The position numbers and the translations under genes were made by a program. Below the pieces are notes generated by a model that did not search any database, was not told the DNA's origin, and saw nothing but the letters and a program-made list of their open reading frames with translations. From positions 62,001-126,000 of the forward strand of contig FCOD02000015.1 of assembly GCA_001544655.2 (NCBI GenBank): a stretch of DNA of 64,000 nucleotides, read 5' to 3'. This stretch comes from Caballeronia turbans. Lineage in GTDB: Bacteria; Pseudomonadota; Gammaproteobacteria; Burkholderiales; Burkholderiaceae. Shown here in pieces: positions 45,193-53,644 of this stretch; within the stretch, counting starts at the first letter, position 1, and each line of letters opens with the position of its first letter.

Positions 45193-45660
45193 ATGCGTGT
45201 CGGCCGACCTGTCAAACCTCTGCCTCATCCGAACTGCGACTACTGCAACGCGCCCGCGACCCTGACACGCGCGGGCGACGAAGCCTATCCTTATCGCGAC
45301 GACCACGGCCCGCTCTGGATGTGCGCCGATTGTCAGGCGTGGATCGGCATCTTTCCGCGCAGCACGCGCAACGTCCCGCTCGGCCGTCTCGCCGATGCGC
45401 GATTGCGCGATCTGAAAGTGAAGCTGCATGCGGCGCTCGAGCCGCTCGTCCAGGCCAAGGTCCGGCGCGACGGCTGCAATGTTTTCGAGGCGCGGTCCAA
45501 GGGAATGAAGTGGCTCGCGCAGACGATCGGCGTCGAGCCGGACAAGTGCAGCATCCACACGCTCGACGCCGACGAGTGCGAGCGCGCGATCGCGGTTGTC
45601 GAACATTTCGAACAGGAACGCGGTCAGCACCCTTCAGATTCGGCGAGCGATGAACGTTAA
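45193..45660 (+). CDS. Zinc-finger-containing protein, DUF3268 family
   Basis: The 155-residue protein has a zinc-ribbon-like N-terminus. The first Cys pair is NCDYCNAPA and the second is WMCADCQAWIG, 25-30 residues later, so four Cys are available for zinc. The middle DVKLHAALEPLVQ-like segment is helical. It is a DUF3268-type protein of unknown function that is widespread in Burkholderiaceae accessory DNA. GGGAG precedes the ATG. It is followed by another small conserved gene on the same strand. Confidence 0.78.
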   Translation: MRVGRPVKPLPHPNCDYCNAPATLTRAGDEAYPYRDDHGPLWMCADCQAWIGIFPRSTRNVPLGRLADARLRDLKVKLHAALEPLVQAKVRRDGCNVFEARSKGMKWLAQTIGVEPDKCSIHTLDADECERAIAVVEHFEQERGQHPSDSASDER

Positions 45661-45688
45661 CCTGAGAAGGTCAACCACCGATCCTCGC

Positions 45689-46180
45689 ATGTCACGCACT
45701 CTACCTTTCCAGCGCTCGCCTCAGGCGACGCGCGCACGGCTCAGCAAGGCACAGCTGCTTCCCATCCCGCGCGCGGTGGCCGACGAGCTCGCGCTCGCGG
45801 CGCATATGTCGCTGACGGCTTTGCGCTCGGGCTCGCCGGATATCGCGCCCGCGCAGCACATCACCGAGGCGATGTATCTCGCGAAATTCCTCGCGGAAGC
45901 CGGCCACGGCGACTTCGCTCACGACGAACTGCTTCGCGCGGATCAGGCGATGGCCGCCGTGTTCGACGCCGGCCGCACCTCCGGCTCGTGGACGCTCGCG
46001 GCAGAAGACTTCGACCGGCTCGCCGCAATCGTGTCGCTTTACGATCATCAGTTGCGGCGGGCGTCCCTGGGGGCGCTTTCGGTCGCGAGCGAGCGGCTCG
46101 AACGGTTCAAGGCGGGCGAGCCTTATCAGCCGCTGCACGCGCGGAAGTGCGCAGATCGATTTTTCCTCGATGAACTTTAG
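45689..46180 (+). CDS. Conserved hypothetical protein
   Basis: The 163-residue protein is mostly helical, with PIPRAVADELALAAHMSLTA and ITEAMYLAKFLAEAG segments and a basic N-terminus. I do not recognise a domain. Two starts are in frame: ATG 45689 and ATG 45650, which overlaps the DUF3268 stop. The former has GAGAAGG about 20 nt upstream and the latter a weak site, so the start is uncertain. It is the last gene before the replicon's centromere region. Confidence 0.6.
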   Translation: MSRTLPFQRSPQATRARLSKAQLLPIPRAVADELALAAHMSLTALRSGSPDIAPAQHITEAMYLAKFLAEAGHGDFAHDELLRADQAMAAVFDAGRTSGSWTLAAEDFDRLAAIVSLYDHQLRRASLGALSVASERLERFKAGEPYQPLHARKCADRFFLDEL

Positions 46181-47144
46181 GTCGGGATGCCGCGCATCCT
46201 GATCAAAGACGCGCCATGTGCCATCTTGATCCTCGCGATAGAACGCAGCGTGCATGCTGTGATGGAGTGGCTTCGTTTGGCGTCGTTGGTGTCGGCGCGA
46301 TTTGGTTCATGTTCCATTGACGAGGAAGGCGGGCACTCCGTCAGTTAGTTGCGCAGGTGACCACATTCACCTCGCCGGCGCGCGCGCAGTTTTACTCTAA
46401 GGGTGACTACGCAACCTGTATCAATCGATACACTTGACCAATTGGATCGCTTCGGGGTGAGGCCGTCGCAATGGACGCGATTGAAAATGGACCCAAGTGC
46501 GATAAAACGGCCGCGTTTCGTGAAACAAATTCAGGTTATCTCGATAAGCTATTGAAATTTATATATTTTTTTGGGGCGAAGTTGGATTACCGTTGTTTCA
46601 CGGGCATAGGAAAGGCTTCACTCACGGCGAAGACCAATACCCTCCGCTGCTCGATCACTCCGCTCCGGAATGGCGGAGATACTGCCGGACGGGTTGACGC
46701 CTTCAGCGGCCTATCACGACCTGCACGTAACCGATGAAGTATCGTTCGATTCGCGATGATGTTTATGGCGATGATCGCAAAAATCAACAACGCGGCACGT
46801 GGCCGCAAAGTGCGCTCGATTCGTCTCATTTTCGCAGGACGTCTCTAACTGAAAGCGCCGACTCCCCGGCGCCGTTATTCAACGCGTTCTTCGAAGGGCG
46901 AAGTGGTGCCCTGCAAGATGCCGTCTCTTGCCGAGCATCGCCCGAGCAATGGCGTCAAATAGCTGCGCCCGATAACGGTTCTTATGATCGGCACTCGCGC
47001 ACAGTTTGCCGTGTGGCCCGGACTGTCGAGTGCAGTCATTTGGCCGGGTGCGTTCAGAGTACAAGGCTTTGGTCTCGCCGCCCGCCGGCCTGAGTACAAC
47101 ATGGCGTGCGGACTAAAGCGTTAGCTTCCATAGCGATGGATCGA
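46181..47144. other. Gene-poor spacer left of the parS-like sites
   Basis: These 964 bp hold no supported gene. An AT-rich island (about 46480-46600, with a TATATATTTTTTTG tract) stands out from the GC-rich surroundings. The 88-codon frame at 46471-46737 crosses it but has no domain or ribosome binding site. Such spacers commonly flank plasmid partition sites; remnants of mobile DNA are also possible. Confidence 0.4.
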
Positions 47145-47162
47145 GTGTCCGAATTCGGACAC
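47145..47162. repeat. parS-like palindrome, copy 1
   Basis: GTGTCCGAATTCGGACAC is a perfect 18-bp palindrome. It recurs at 47539-47556 (exact) and 47460-47477 (one mismatch), all within 500 bp of the parB stop. This is the expected form and position of ParB-binding centromere sites. Confidence 0.8.
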
Positions 47163-47459
47163 TAGGCGTGTCAGACGCTCGCATCTAGGCTCGATTTCAC
47201 CGCGCGGTTACGATGCTAGCCCCAAAAATCCTCGAGAGGACACCTGGCTCACGCTTCATCTTGGCTGGAGGCATTCAGATCAACTGTCTACGAAACCGCT
47301 GGGGTAGCCCAGGTCTTGGCCCCGGCTCGAATTAGGCGTGCGCAAATGCTAGCGTTCAAAAAATCAAACGCTGGCTGATTCTCGGGTAGTTGTTCGAGGA
47401 TTTCCTACCCAGTTGATCCAAGGTTCCTCCTTGGGGCGCTATGCTGCAGGGACCGAAAA

Positions 47460-47477
47460 GTGTCCGAATTCGGACAG
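47460..47477. repeat. parS-like palindrome, copy 2 (one mismatch)
   Basis: GTGTCCGAATTCGGACAG differs from the perfect palindrome only in its last base. Confidence 0.75.
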
Positions 47478-47538
47478 TCGGTGCGTACCGTGACGAATCG
47501 AGCGACAGAGGTTGATGATCCGTTTGCCTCCGCCCTAA

Positions 47539-47556
47539 GTGTCCGAATTCGGACAC
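47539..47556. repeat. parS-like palindrome, copy 3
   Basis: This is an exact copy of GTGTCCGAATTCGGACAC; with flanking A and T it forms a 20-bp perfect palindrome (47538-47557). It lies 48 bp from the parB terminator. Confidence 0.8.
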
Positions 47557-47603
47557 TCCTTCAACGCCCGGCGTATTTTTCGATTGCGCTCGATCGCGGA
47601 CCA

Positions 47604-47628
47604 TAAAAAAAGCCCGCCGAAGCGGGCT
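47604..47628 (-). terminator. Rho-independent terminator after parB
   Basis: On the minus strand AGCCCGC, a 4-nt loop (TTCG) and GCGGGCT form a 7-bp GC stem, followed by seven T. It begins 10 nt after the parB stop. The TTCG tetraloop adds stability. Confidence 0.85.
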
Positions 47629-47638
47629 GTCCATTGGC

Positions 47639-48616
47639 TCACTCAGAGCGTATCGAGAACATCTTCCCAATATGATCTCTAAGCTGGTTTTCCTGCTCCT
47701 CCGTCATGACACCCGCTTTGAACTTGAACGTGAGCCCTTTCACGTCTTTCGTGATGCTCCCAGCCTGAACCTTCCCCGCGAATATCTTGAGAATGCTTCG
47801 ACCGCCGGCATCCGTGGCTGACTCTCCCCGACTCGCCTGCGCGCTCAAACTCGCCGCTACCTTAGTCTGCACCAGATCACCGGAAAGAACCTGTGGCCAC
47901 AATTCCTGAAGCGCCCTCAATCCTTGCTCGCCAGTCTTCTTCAGCGCGTTGACGATATCTTGCGCTGCCGAGGCCCCCAGAACAGAAGGATTCAAATCCA
48001 AATCGCGCTTCACGAAGTCCGGCAGCGAATCGTAGGCGAGAAATCGGTAGAGATCGCTCCGCGTAATCCCCATCGCTTCCGAAAGCCGCGTCCGATTAGG
48101 AAACTCCGACTCTGCCCGGCGAATCGCAATCGCAATCTCGTAGTCAGAGAGATCATCGCGCGTGACGTTCTCCATGAGCGCCAACGCAGCCATATCTTGG
48201 TCCGTGCACTCGATCACCACCGCACGAACCGACGTCTTGTTAATCAGTTTGTGCGCGCGCCAGCGTCGCTCGCCCGCGACGAGCTGAAACGCCTCGCCGA
48301 CGCGCCGGACGGTAACTGCTTGCAGCAATCCGACTTCTCCGATCGAGCGGGCCAACTCAGCGAGTTTGGCCTCGCTGAACTGACGACGCGGTTGCCACGG
48401 GTTGGGCACAATGGCGTCAACGGGAATCTCCGTCTCGACGCCCCGCGCCTCGAGTTCCTGAATCCGAAGTTGCGCCGCGGCCAACGCGCTCGTGATGCCC
48501 GGCATCGTTTGCGGACCGCGGTTCGACTTATCCTTTTTGGTCTCACTCTTGAAATCCGCCGGCTTTGGCAAGTTGGCCGTCTTGGCCATGAGTTGTTCTC
48601 GGATGTTATTACTCAT
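47639..48616 (-). CDS. parB: ParB-family partition protein
   Basis: The 325-residue chromosome/plasmid partition protein has a ParB nuclease-fold domain with IVPNPWQPRRQF, and box II as VAGERRWRAHKLI. A central HTH (SEAMGITRSDLYRFLAYDSL) follows, and a C-terminal dimerisation region. It binds the centromere sites and spreads, recruiting ParA. The ATG at 48616 overlaps the parA stop (ATGA) and has AAGGAG upstream. The parS-like palindromes lie just downstream of the gene. Confidence 0.93.
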   Translation of the reverse strand: MSNNIREQLMAKTANLPKPADFKSETKKDKSNRGPQTMPGITSALAAAQLRIQELEARGVETEIPVDAIVPNPWQPRRQFSEAKLAELARSIGEVGLLQAVTVRRVGEAFQLVAGERRWRAHKLINKTSVRAVVIECTDQDMAALALMENVTRDDLSDYEIAIAIRRAESEFPNRTRLSEAMGITRSDLYRFLAYDSLPDFVKRDLDLNPSVLGASAAQDIVNALKKTGEQGLRALQELWPQVLSGDLVQTKVAASLSAQASRGESATDAGGRSILKIFAGKVQAGSITKDVKGLTFKFKAGVMTEEQENQLRDHIGKMFSIRSE

Positions 48617-49824
48617 GCCGGCTCCTTCCACGATTTGACGAACATATCATCCAGCCATTTGGCATATTGCATCATGGGTTGCCGCACCCGTTGAAGCGAC
48701 TTCGCCGTGGAATGCGTACTGACGACGTCAAGAGCGGTCGAGAAAGAAAGCGCGCCACCGCTCATTACAGAACTAGCCGGAATCTCAAACGGATCGAGCC
48801 AGCGACCATACGCGCTTTGCGCCCATTGACGTACAACCGGCGCAGACGAGGTCTTGCCGTAATCCACCTTCGACAACAGGATGGAAATGAAGTCGTAGAC
48901 TTTGTCTTCCTCATACGGAAGGAAATCCTCGGCAACATCGGAGAATAGCCGCCAGAACGCGAGTGAACTAATGAAGTCGAGATTCTCCGGAATCATCGGC
49001 ATGACGAGCGCGTCCGCTGCGAGCAGCGCATTAAGATTCATATACGACAGCGACGGCGATGTGTCGATCAAAATGTAGTCGTACTGCGATCGCAGCGGCT
49101 CGAGTCCCTCGCGCAGCACTGCCCAGAATCGGTAACCCTGAATCGTCTTTTGACGAGCGGGGAGCAGGAACTCTGCTCCATATAAGAAGGTATGTCCGGG
49201 GATAATGTCGAGGCCATCCCAATACGTCGACTGGACGCTTGCTCCGAGACCTCCTTCCACGTTCTGATCATAGATATAGGGCAGCACCGTGTCGTCGCCG
49301 GATATTTCTTTCTCGGCATAAAGACCACACAACTCCGAAGCCGAAGCCTGCGGATCGAGGTCGATGAGCAACACCTTGCGGCCCAGAAGCGTCAACGCTT
49401 GTGCCAGGCAAACAGTCGTCGTGGTCTTCGCCGAACCGCCCTTCAATTGAGCGGTCGTCAACACTTTGCCCCTGAAGGCACTGTCGCCGTCGCCAAGGCG
49501 AGTCTGATAGATATCGGATGCCATCTTCACCCAGACCCGTACCTCGGGCAGAGTAAACGTTCGACTGCGGCCGCTGCCGTTCAGCGTTCCCGGTGGCAAC
49601 CCTCCTTCTCCCTTCGTCACCAGATACTGGATCTGCTGGCGGGTCAGATTGCACATCTCGGCCAGTTCGCTGATCGTATAAAAAGGCGCGAGCTTGCGAG
49701 GGCGCGGAGCGAGGATCTGCTCCCGGAGGTTGTCCGAAAAGGGTTCAAGGTTATCGGCGAACTCCGCCACTTCGCGAAGGGTGACCTTGCGGTCTTCCAT
49801 AGGTAGGGTGCCTACGTTTGCCAT
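48613..49824 (-). CDS. parA: ParA-family partition ATPase
   Basis: The 403-residue ParA has an N-terminal HTH of MerR type (ISELAEMCNLTRQQIQYLV), which identifies it as a type Ia protein that can bind and repress its own promoter. The deviant Walker A motif is QLKGGSAKTTTTVCLAQAL near residue 125, with KVLLIDLDPQASASEL and YILIDTSPSL after it. It powers movement of ParB-bound replicon copies. parAB are one operon with a 4-nt overlap; type Ia systems of this kind are seen on Burkholderia secondary chromosomes and plasmids. Confidence 0.94.
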   Translation of the reverse strand: MANVGTLPMEDRKVTLREVAEFADNLEPFSDNLREQILAPRPRKLAPFYTISELAEMCNLTRQQIQYLVTKGEGGLPPGTLNGSGRSRTFTLPEVRVWVKMASDIYQTRLGDGDSAFRGKVLTTAQLKGGSAKTTTTVCLAQALTLLGRKVLLIDLDPQASASELCGLYAEKEISGDDTVLPYIYDQNVEGGLGASVQSTYWDGLDIIPGHTFLYGAEFLLPARQKTIQGYRFWAVLREGLEPLRSQYDYILIDTSPSLSYMNLNALLAADALVMPMIPENLDFISSLAFWRLFSDVAEDFLPYEEDKVYDFISILLSKVDYGKTSSAPVVRQWAQSAYGRWLDPFEIPASSVMSGGALSFSTALDVVSTHSTAKSLQRVRQPMMQYAKWLDDMFVKSWKEPA

Positions 49825-50040
49825 TCTGCGCTTTCTCCATGTATTGACGTCGAAGCGCAGAATACACGAATACGCGTAAACAAGGTTGTATTGCGTCGAG
49901 AAATGACGCTTCGGCTACATCGAGACCGACATCCGATTGATTTTTCGGGTCTTTTTATGCCCAAGCGGATATCAACCGACTATCTTTCACGACCATAACG
50001 GCTCCGACGCGCTTCCGCCACCCGAATCCTCTCTCGCCGA

Positions 50041-50415
50041 CAGCACAAAAAGCACCCCGGGGGGCGGTTTTTGGTCAACGATCCGTTTCTCTATTTACGC
50101 TGCATTTTCAATGACTTAGCAATTCGAATGCAAAATCCGTCCGTAAACTTCCACCGAGTCCGTTTTGTTTTTTTGTAAACCTAGACCCACCCACCAACAA
50201 ACAAAGACCCTCATTTTGCTTAAAAATCAACGACCGTCCCTGTGGATAGGGACGCTTTTTGTGAAGCACGGGACGGTTTTTGTGCTGGATGCTCCGCAAA
50301 TTGGGCTCATGGGAGCGGAAATTGTGTCGACCGGGGCGGAAATTGTGATCGAGTCCAGCGATCGGGGCGGTTTTTGTGCGGCTAGGCTCGTGAATCGCGC
50401 GGGGTGGTTTTTGTG
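50041..50415 (+). repeat. Iteron-type replication origin
   Basis: At least eight copies of a 15-bp sequence near GGGGCGGTTTTTGTG lie in this span. Copies at 50249, 50270, 50312 and 50333 are in 21-bp register, and a degenerate unit fills the slot at 50291. More copies start at 50364 and 50401. An inverted pair lies at 50044-50058 (minus) and 50061-50075 (plus). A less GC-rich stretch with T and A runs (about 50085-50240) and a DnaA-box-like site sit between. This is the standard iteron origin layout upstream of a rep gene. Confidence 0.85.
50241..50249 (-). promoter_or_regulatory. DnaA box candidate
   Basis: TGTGGATAG is the reverse of CTATCCACA, one mismatch from the TTATCCACA consensus. 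It abuts the first iteron at 50249 and follows the less GC-rich tract, which is the expected place for host DnaA loading. Confidence 0.5.
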
Positions 50416-50443
50416 TTGACACCCCTTGCTCGCCTGATAGAGT
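50416..50443 (+). promoter_or_regulatory. rep promoter candidate
   Basis: TTGACA (50416-50421) and TAGAGT (50438-50443) are 16 bp apart. The last iteron ends at 50415, directly against the -35 box, so bound Rep would block RNA polymerase. That gives simple negative autoregulation. Confidence 0.55.
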
Positions 50444-50470
50444 GCCGGGGATCGAAGCCGAATCGGAAGC

Positions 50471-51877
50471 ATGGAAAACCAAGACCTCACTGTCACGCCG
50501 AAGCAGTTGGCACTGGACATCTACGAAGACATGTCCGCGCAAGGCTCGGCGATCTGCGAATCGACACGGGACATTGGTTTCCTGCGCAACAACATCTTCA
50601 CGCGGGTCGGCGGCTTGGGCATTGCCGCGCGGCGCGTGCTCGATGCGGCGTACTTCATCGTCGCGACCAAAGCACCTGAAGAGCTCATCGACGACAAGGT
50701 GTACACGTTCACGGCCGACATCAACTACTTCAAATGGTTGATGCGGTATGACAGCCGCAACCACAGCCATCTGATCGCCCAGATGCGATCTGCGGCGCGG
50801 GCTCGTGTCGAAATCATGACGGCCCCGTCGATCGAAGAACTGACCGAAAAGGACTCGTGGGGCACCATCAGTCTGCTGGGTGATTGCTACATCGAGCGCA
50901 ACGTCGTTTGCATCCTGCTTGCGGGACGCGTCATCAAGTATCTGATCAGTCCGTACAAGGCGCACTGGCTGAGCCTGCGGGCATCGACGGCGTTTTCGCT
51001 TTCGCTCGCCCGGGCAATCTACGACCGCCTCATCCCATGCGAAGGCCACGGCGTGACCGAGTGGTTCGCATTCGAAGACGTGCTGGAGTGGCCGGGAAAG
51101 GTCGGCGAGTCGCGCAAGGAAGTGAAAGAGTTCAAGAAGCGCTTCCTCGAGCCCGCGATCGACCAGCTCAACGATGTCTCGGATTTCGATGTCAGCTGGG
51201 AGCCCAATGCCGAACGCGTTACCGCGGACAAGCTGAAAATCCGGTTTCGCTTCACGAAGAAGCAGGGCGCGGATGCCGCCCGCGCCGGCATTCAGGATTC
51301 GATGTATCTCCTGTTGCACAACGAGTTCGCCTTCGATACGCCCGACTTCGAGCGCCTCGCCAAGCGCCGCGACGTCTGGACCGACGAGCGGCTCGAGCAG
51401 GCCATCGAATACACGCGTTTCAAGCTCAACGAGGGCAAGGTGACGGTCAGTCCCCGCGGCTATCTGTTCAAGGCGCTGGAGGGAAACTACCGGATCGGCG
51501 ATGCGGATCGAAAGATGGCGTCGATCAAGGCGAAGCAACTCGAGGACGACAAGAAAGACCGCCGTTCGCGCGATACGGTGAAGGCGCACCTCGAAGCCAG
51601 CATCCAGGTCCAGAACGACACGGCGAAGGCCAAGATGAGCGAAGAGATCCGGGCCGGCCGCGAGTATTTCGAATCGGTCGACGCTCCGTCGCGCAAGGAG
51701 CTTTGCCATTCGTTCGTAAGCCAGTTGATTCCGCAGCGGCTCATCGAGAAACAGGGTCTTTCACGCGAAAGCGTCAGCGCCGACAACATTCTCACCGTCA
51801 ATCGCGTGGTCGCCGATGCGTTCTGTGCGCATGTCTACGCGAAGCTGAAGAAGGCGCGCGCGGGCAGCCGGATCTGA
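50471..51877 (+). CDS. Replication initiator protein, RepB/Rep_3 family
   Basis: The 468-residue initiator has two winged-helix regions of the Rep_3/RepB superfamily, with the N-terminal KQLALDIYEDM and GGLGIAARRVLDAAYF region and central KAHWLSLRASTAFSLSLARA. It has the basic, helix-rich C-terminus common in Burkholderiales chromid initiators. It should bind the iterons upstream (50249-50415) and start replication. GGAAG precedes the ATG. The parAB genes lie divergently upstream, completing a standard replicon module. The protein is longer than typical small-plasmid Rep proteins. Confidence 0.9.
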   Translation: MENQDLTVTPKQLALDIYEDMSAQGSAICESTRDIGFLRNNIFTRVGGLGIAARRVLDAAYFIVATKAPEELIDDKVYTFTADINYFKWLMRYDSRNHSHLIAQMRSAARARVEIMTAPSIEELTEKDSWGTISLLGDCYIERNVVCILLAGRVIKYLISPYKAHWLSLRASTAFSLSLARAIYDRLIPCEGHGVTEWFAFEDVLEWPGKVGESRKEVKEFKKRFLEPAIDQLNDVSDFDVSWEPNAERVTADKLKIRFRFTKKQGADAARAGIQDSMYLLLHNEFAFDTPDFERLAKRRDVWTDERLEQAIEYTRFKLNEGKVTVSPRGYLFKALEGNYRIGDADRKMASIKAKQLEDDKKDRRSRDTVKAHLEASIQVQNDTAKAKMSEEIRAGREYFESVDAPSRKELCHSFVSQLIPQRLIEKQGLSRESVSADNILTVNRVVADAFCAHVYAKLKKARAGSRI

Positions 51878-51930
51878 TTCGTACGAGGCGCTGCGAGATG
51901 ATCCGCAATTCGTAGTATCCAACTACCCCG

Positions 51931-53196
51931 TCATCCAGGCCGCTTCAGCGGTTTCTGACAACCCGCGAGCACCGCGCCCGCCGCCAGCACGAGCGCGGAA
52001 TAAACGAGGCCGCGCGTCAGCCCCGCGCTATCCGACACCCGCCCGATCACCACCGGCCCGACGATCTGCCCCAGCGCGAACACGATCGTGAATGCGTTGA
52101 TGCCGGTCGGCCACTGATTCGCGGGCAGATTGTGCCGCACGAATGCCGTCGTCGACGCCACCGCCGACAGGAACGTCGCACCGAACAGCGTGCCCGAAAT
52201 GAATGCCGCCAACGGATGCACGAGCATCGCGGGGATGAGCGTCGCCGCGGCGAGCAGCCCGTTGAGGATCGCCAGCGCCTGGCCGCCGCGCATGCGATCG
52301 AGTAGCCCGGACCACATCCGCGCCGATACCACCGTCGCTACACCCAGAAGGATATAGAAGCCGCTCACCACAGCCGCGCTCATGCCCGCGTTGCGAAGCA
52401 GGGCGACGATGAACGTCATGTAGCCGATATAGCCGATGCCGAAGCAGCCATATCCGGCGAGCGCGAGCGCGAAACGCCGCCGTTGCACAGGTGCGCCGGA
52501 CACGGCATCCGTGCCGTGGCGCGCCGACGAAAGCGGATGCGCGGATTCGATCCGCCGCGCGGCCCAGACCGCGACGCCGGAAAAAGCGGCGCAGGCGGCG
52601 GCGAGCGCGAACCACGCGAAGCGCCAGCCGTGCGCAACGGGCAAGACCGCGACCGGAACGAGCAGCGACGAAATCACGATTCCCCAGCCCGTGCCGCCGT
52701 AGTAGAGGCCGATCACGAGCCCCGCATCGCGCGGAGACATCGATGCGAGCCGGGCGGCCAGCACACCGCCGCTCACGAAGATGAGCGCGCTGCCGATGCC
52801 TGTCGCGACGCGCAGCACGAGCAGGGCGTCGGTAGCGGTCGTTGCGCCGCTCGCCGCCATCAGCAAAGCGGTGAGCGCGCAACCAGCGATGAACAGCGTG
52901 CGTGACGCGACGCGCATCGACAATCGGGAGAACGCGAGCGCGCCGAGCAGATAGCCGAACGCGTTCGCCGTATTCATCGCGCCGGCCTGGGCGAAGTTCC
53001 ACGCGAGGTCGAGCCGCATCGGCGGCAGAAGGAGCGCGTATGAAAAGCGCGCGAGCCCGAGCGCGATGGCGCTCCCGAGCGACAACGCCACCGCGAGCAA
53101 GAGCGCGTGTCTGCGATCGGCCTCGTAGACGATCGCGCGGGAAGGGGCTGGGCTGTTCTCGCGAAGGTCTGCGCTCGCATCGTCACGCTGTCTCAC
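51931..53196 (-). CDS. MFS transporter, YbfB/YjiJ family
   Basis: The 421-residue inner-membrane protein has 12 predicted helices. Its motifs are SAIALGLARFSYALLLPPMR, NTANAFGYLLGALA and IVGPVVIGRVSD, which fit the YbfB/YjiJ subgroup. Its physiological substrate is unknown. It reads on the minus strand toward the rep gene, ending 53 bp after the rep stop. A GTG is used as the start at 53196, with AGGACGACAAGAG upstream; a later ATG is possible. It seems unrelated to the neighbouring genes. Confidence 0.88.
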   Translation of the reverse strand: MRQRDDASADLRENSPAPSRAIVYEADRRHALLLAVALSLGSAIALGLARFSYALLLPPMRLDLAWNFAQAGAMNTANAFGYLLGALAFSRLSMRVASRTLFIAGCALTALLMAASGATTATDALLVLRVATGIGSALIFVSGGVLAARLASMSPRDAGLVIGLYYGGTGWGIVISSLLVPVAVLPVAHGWRFAWFALAAACAAFSGVAVWAARRIESAHPLSSARHGTDAVSGAPVQRRRFALALAGYGCFGIGYIGYMTFIVALLRNAGMSAAVVSGFYILLGVATVVSARMWSGLLDRMRGGQALAILNGLLAAATLIPAMLVHPLAAFISGTLFGATFLSAVASTTAFVRHNLPANQWPTGINAFTIVFALGQIVGPVVIGRVSDSAGLTRGLVYSALVLAAGAVLAGCQKPLKRPG

Positions 53197-53344
53197 GCTC
53201 TTGTCGTCCTATGGATGGCGATTCGTCTTGTCATGTCGTCGGTCTGCCGGCCTATGGTATCGCGGACCGGTCACATTGCTTACACACGTCATGGCTAAGC
53301 TTCGCTGCGCTGTATGGATCTGCGCGACCCTGCCGGAGAACCCG

Positions 53345-53614
53345 ATGTCGATCGTCTCGTGCCGCTACGTGAGCGTGGCCTGTTTCGCCGTATGCGTCAG
53401 CGCAATCGTTTGCGGATGCAGCAAGCCGGACGCGGATTCGCCGTCACCGGTCGCCGTCATGCGCAGCGAGCCGTCCGAAACAGCCGCCACGAGCGAGCTT
53501 CAGGACTGGGCGAAGCAGGCGACAGGAGGCGCATCCGCTCAAGCCGCGCGACCCGCCATGGCACGGGCCGCATCGGAGCCGCTCGCAACACCGGTGATGC
53601 ACACAGTGGACTAA
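53345..53614 (+). CDS. Small lipoprotein
   Basis: The 89-residue protein has a lipoprotein signal with lipobox SAIVCGC near residue 24. The mature part is hydrophilic and Ala/Ser-rich (SETAATSELQDWAKQATGG). It has no recognisable domain. It ends 30 bp before the phospholipase gene on the same strand, so co-transcription is likely. The ATG at 53345 lies inside longer frames that start earlier without a signal sequence. A role in assembly or anchoring of the exported enzyme is conceivable but unsupported. Confidence 0.65.
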   Translation: MSIVSCRYVSVACFAVCVSAIVCGCSKPDADSPSPVAVMRSEPSETAATSELQDWAKQATGGASAQAARPAMARAASEPLATPVMHTVD

Positions 53615-53644
53615 CCTTTCCTATTCACTTCCCCCGCGAAACGA

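Noticed and set aside
46471-46737. 88-codon frame in the spacer near the centromere
   Set aside because: No ribosome binding site, no recognisable domain, and it lies across an AT-rich tract. I kept the region as gene-poor spacer.
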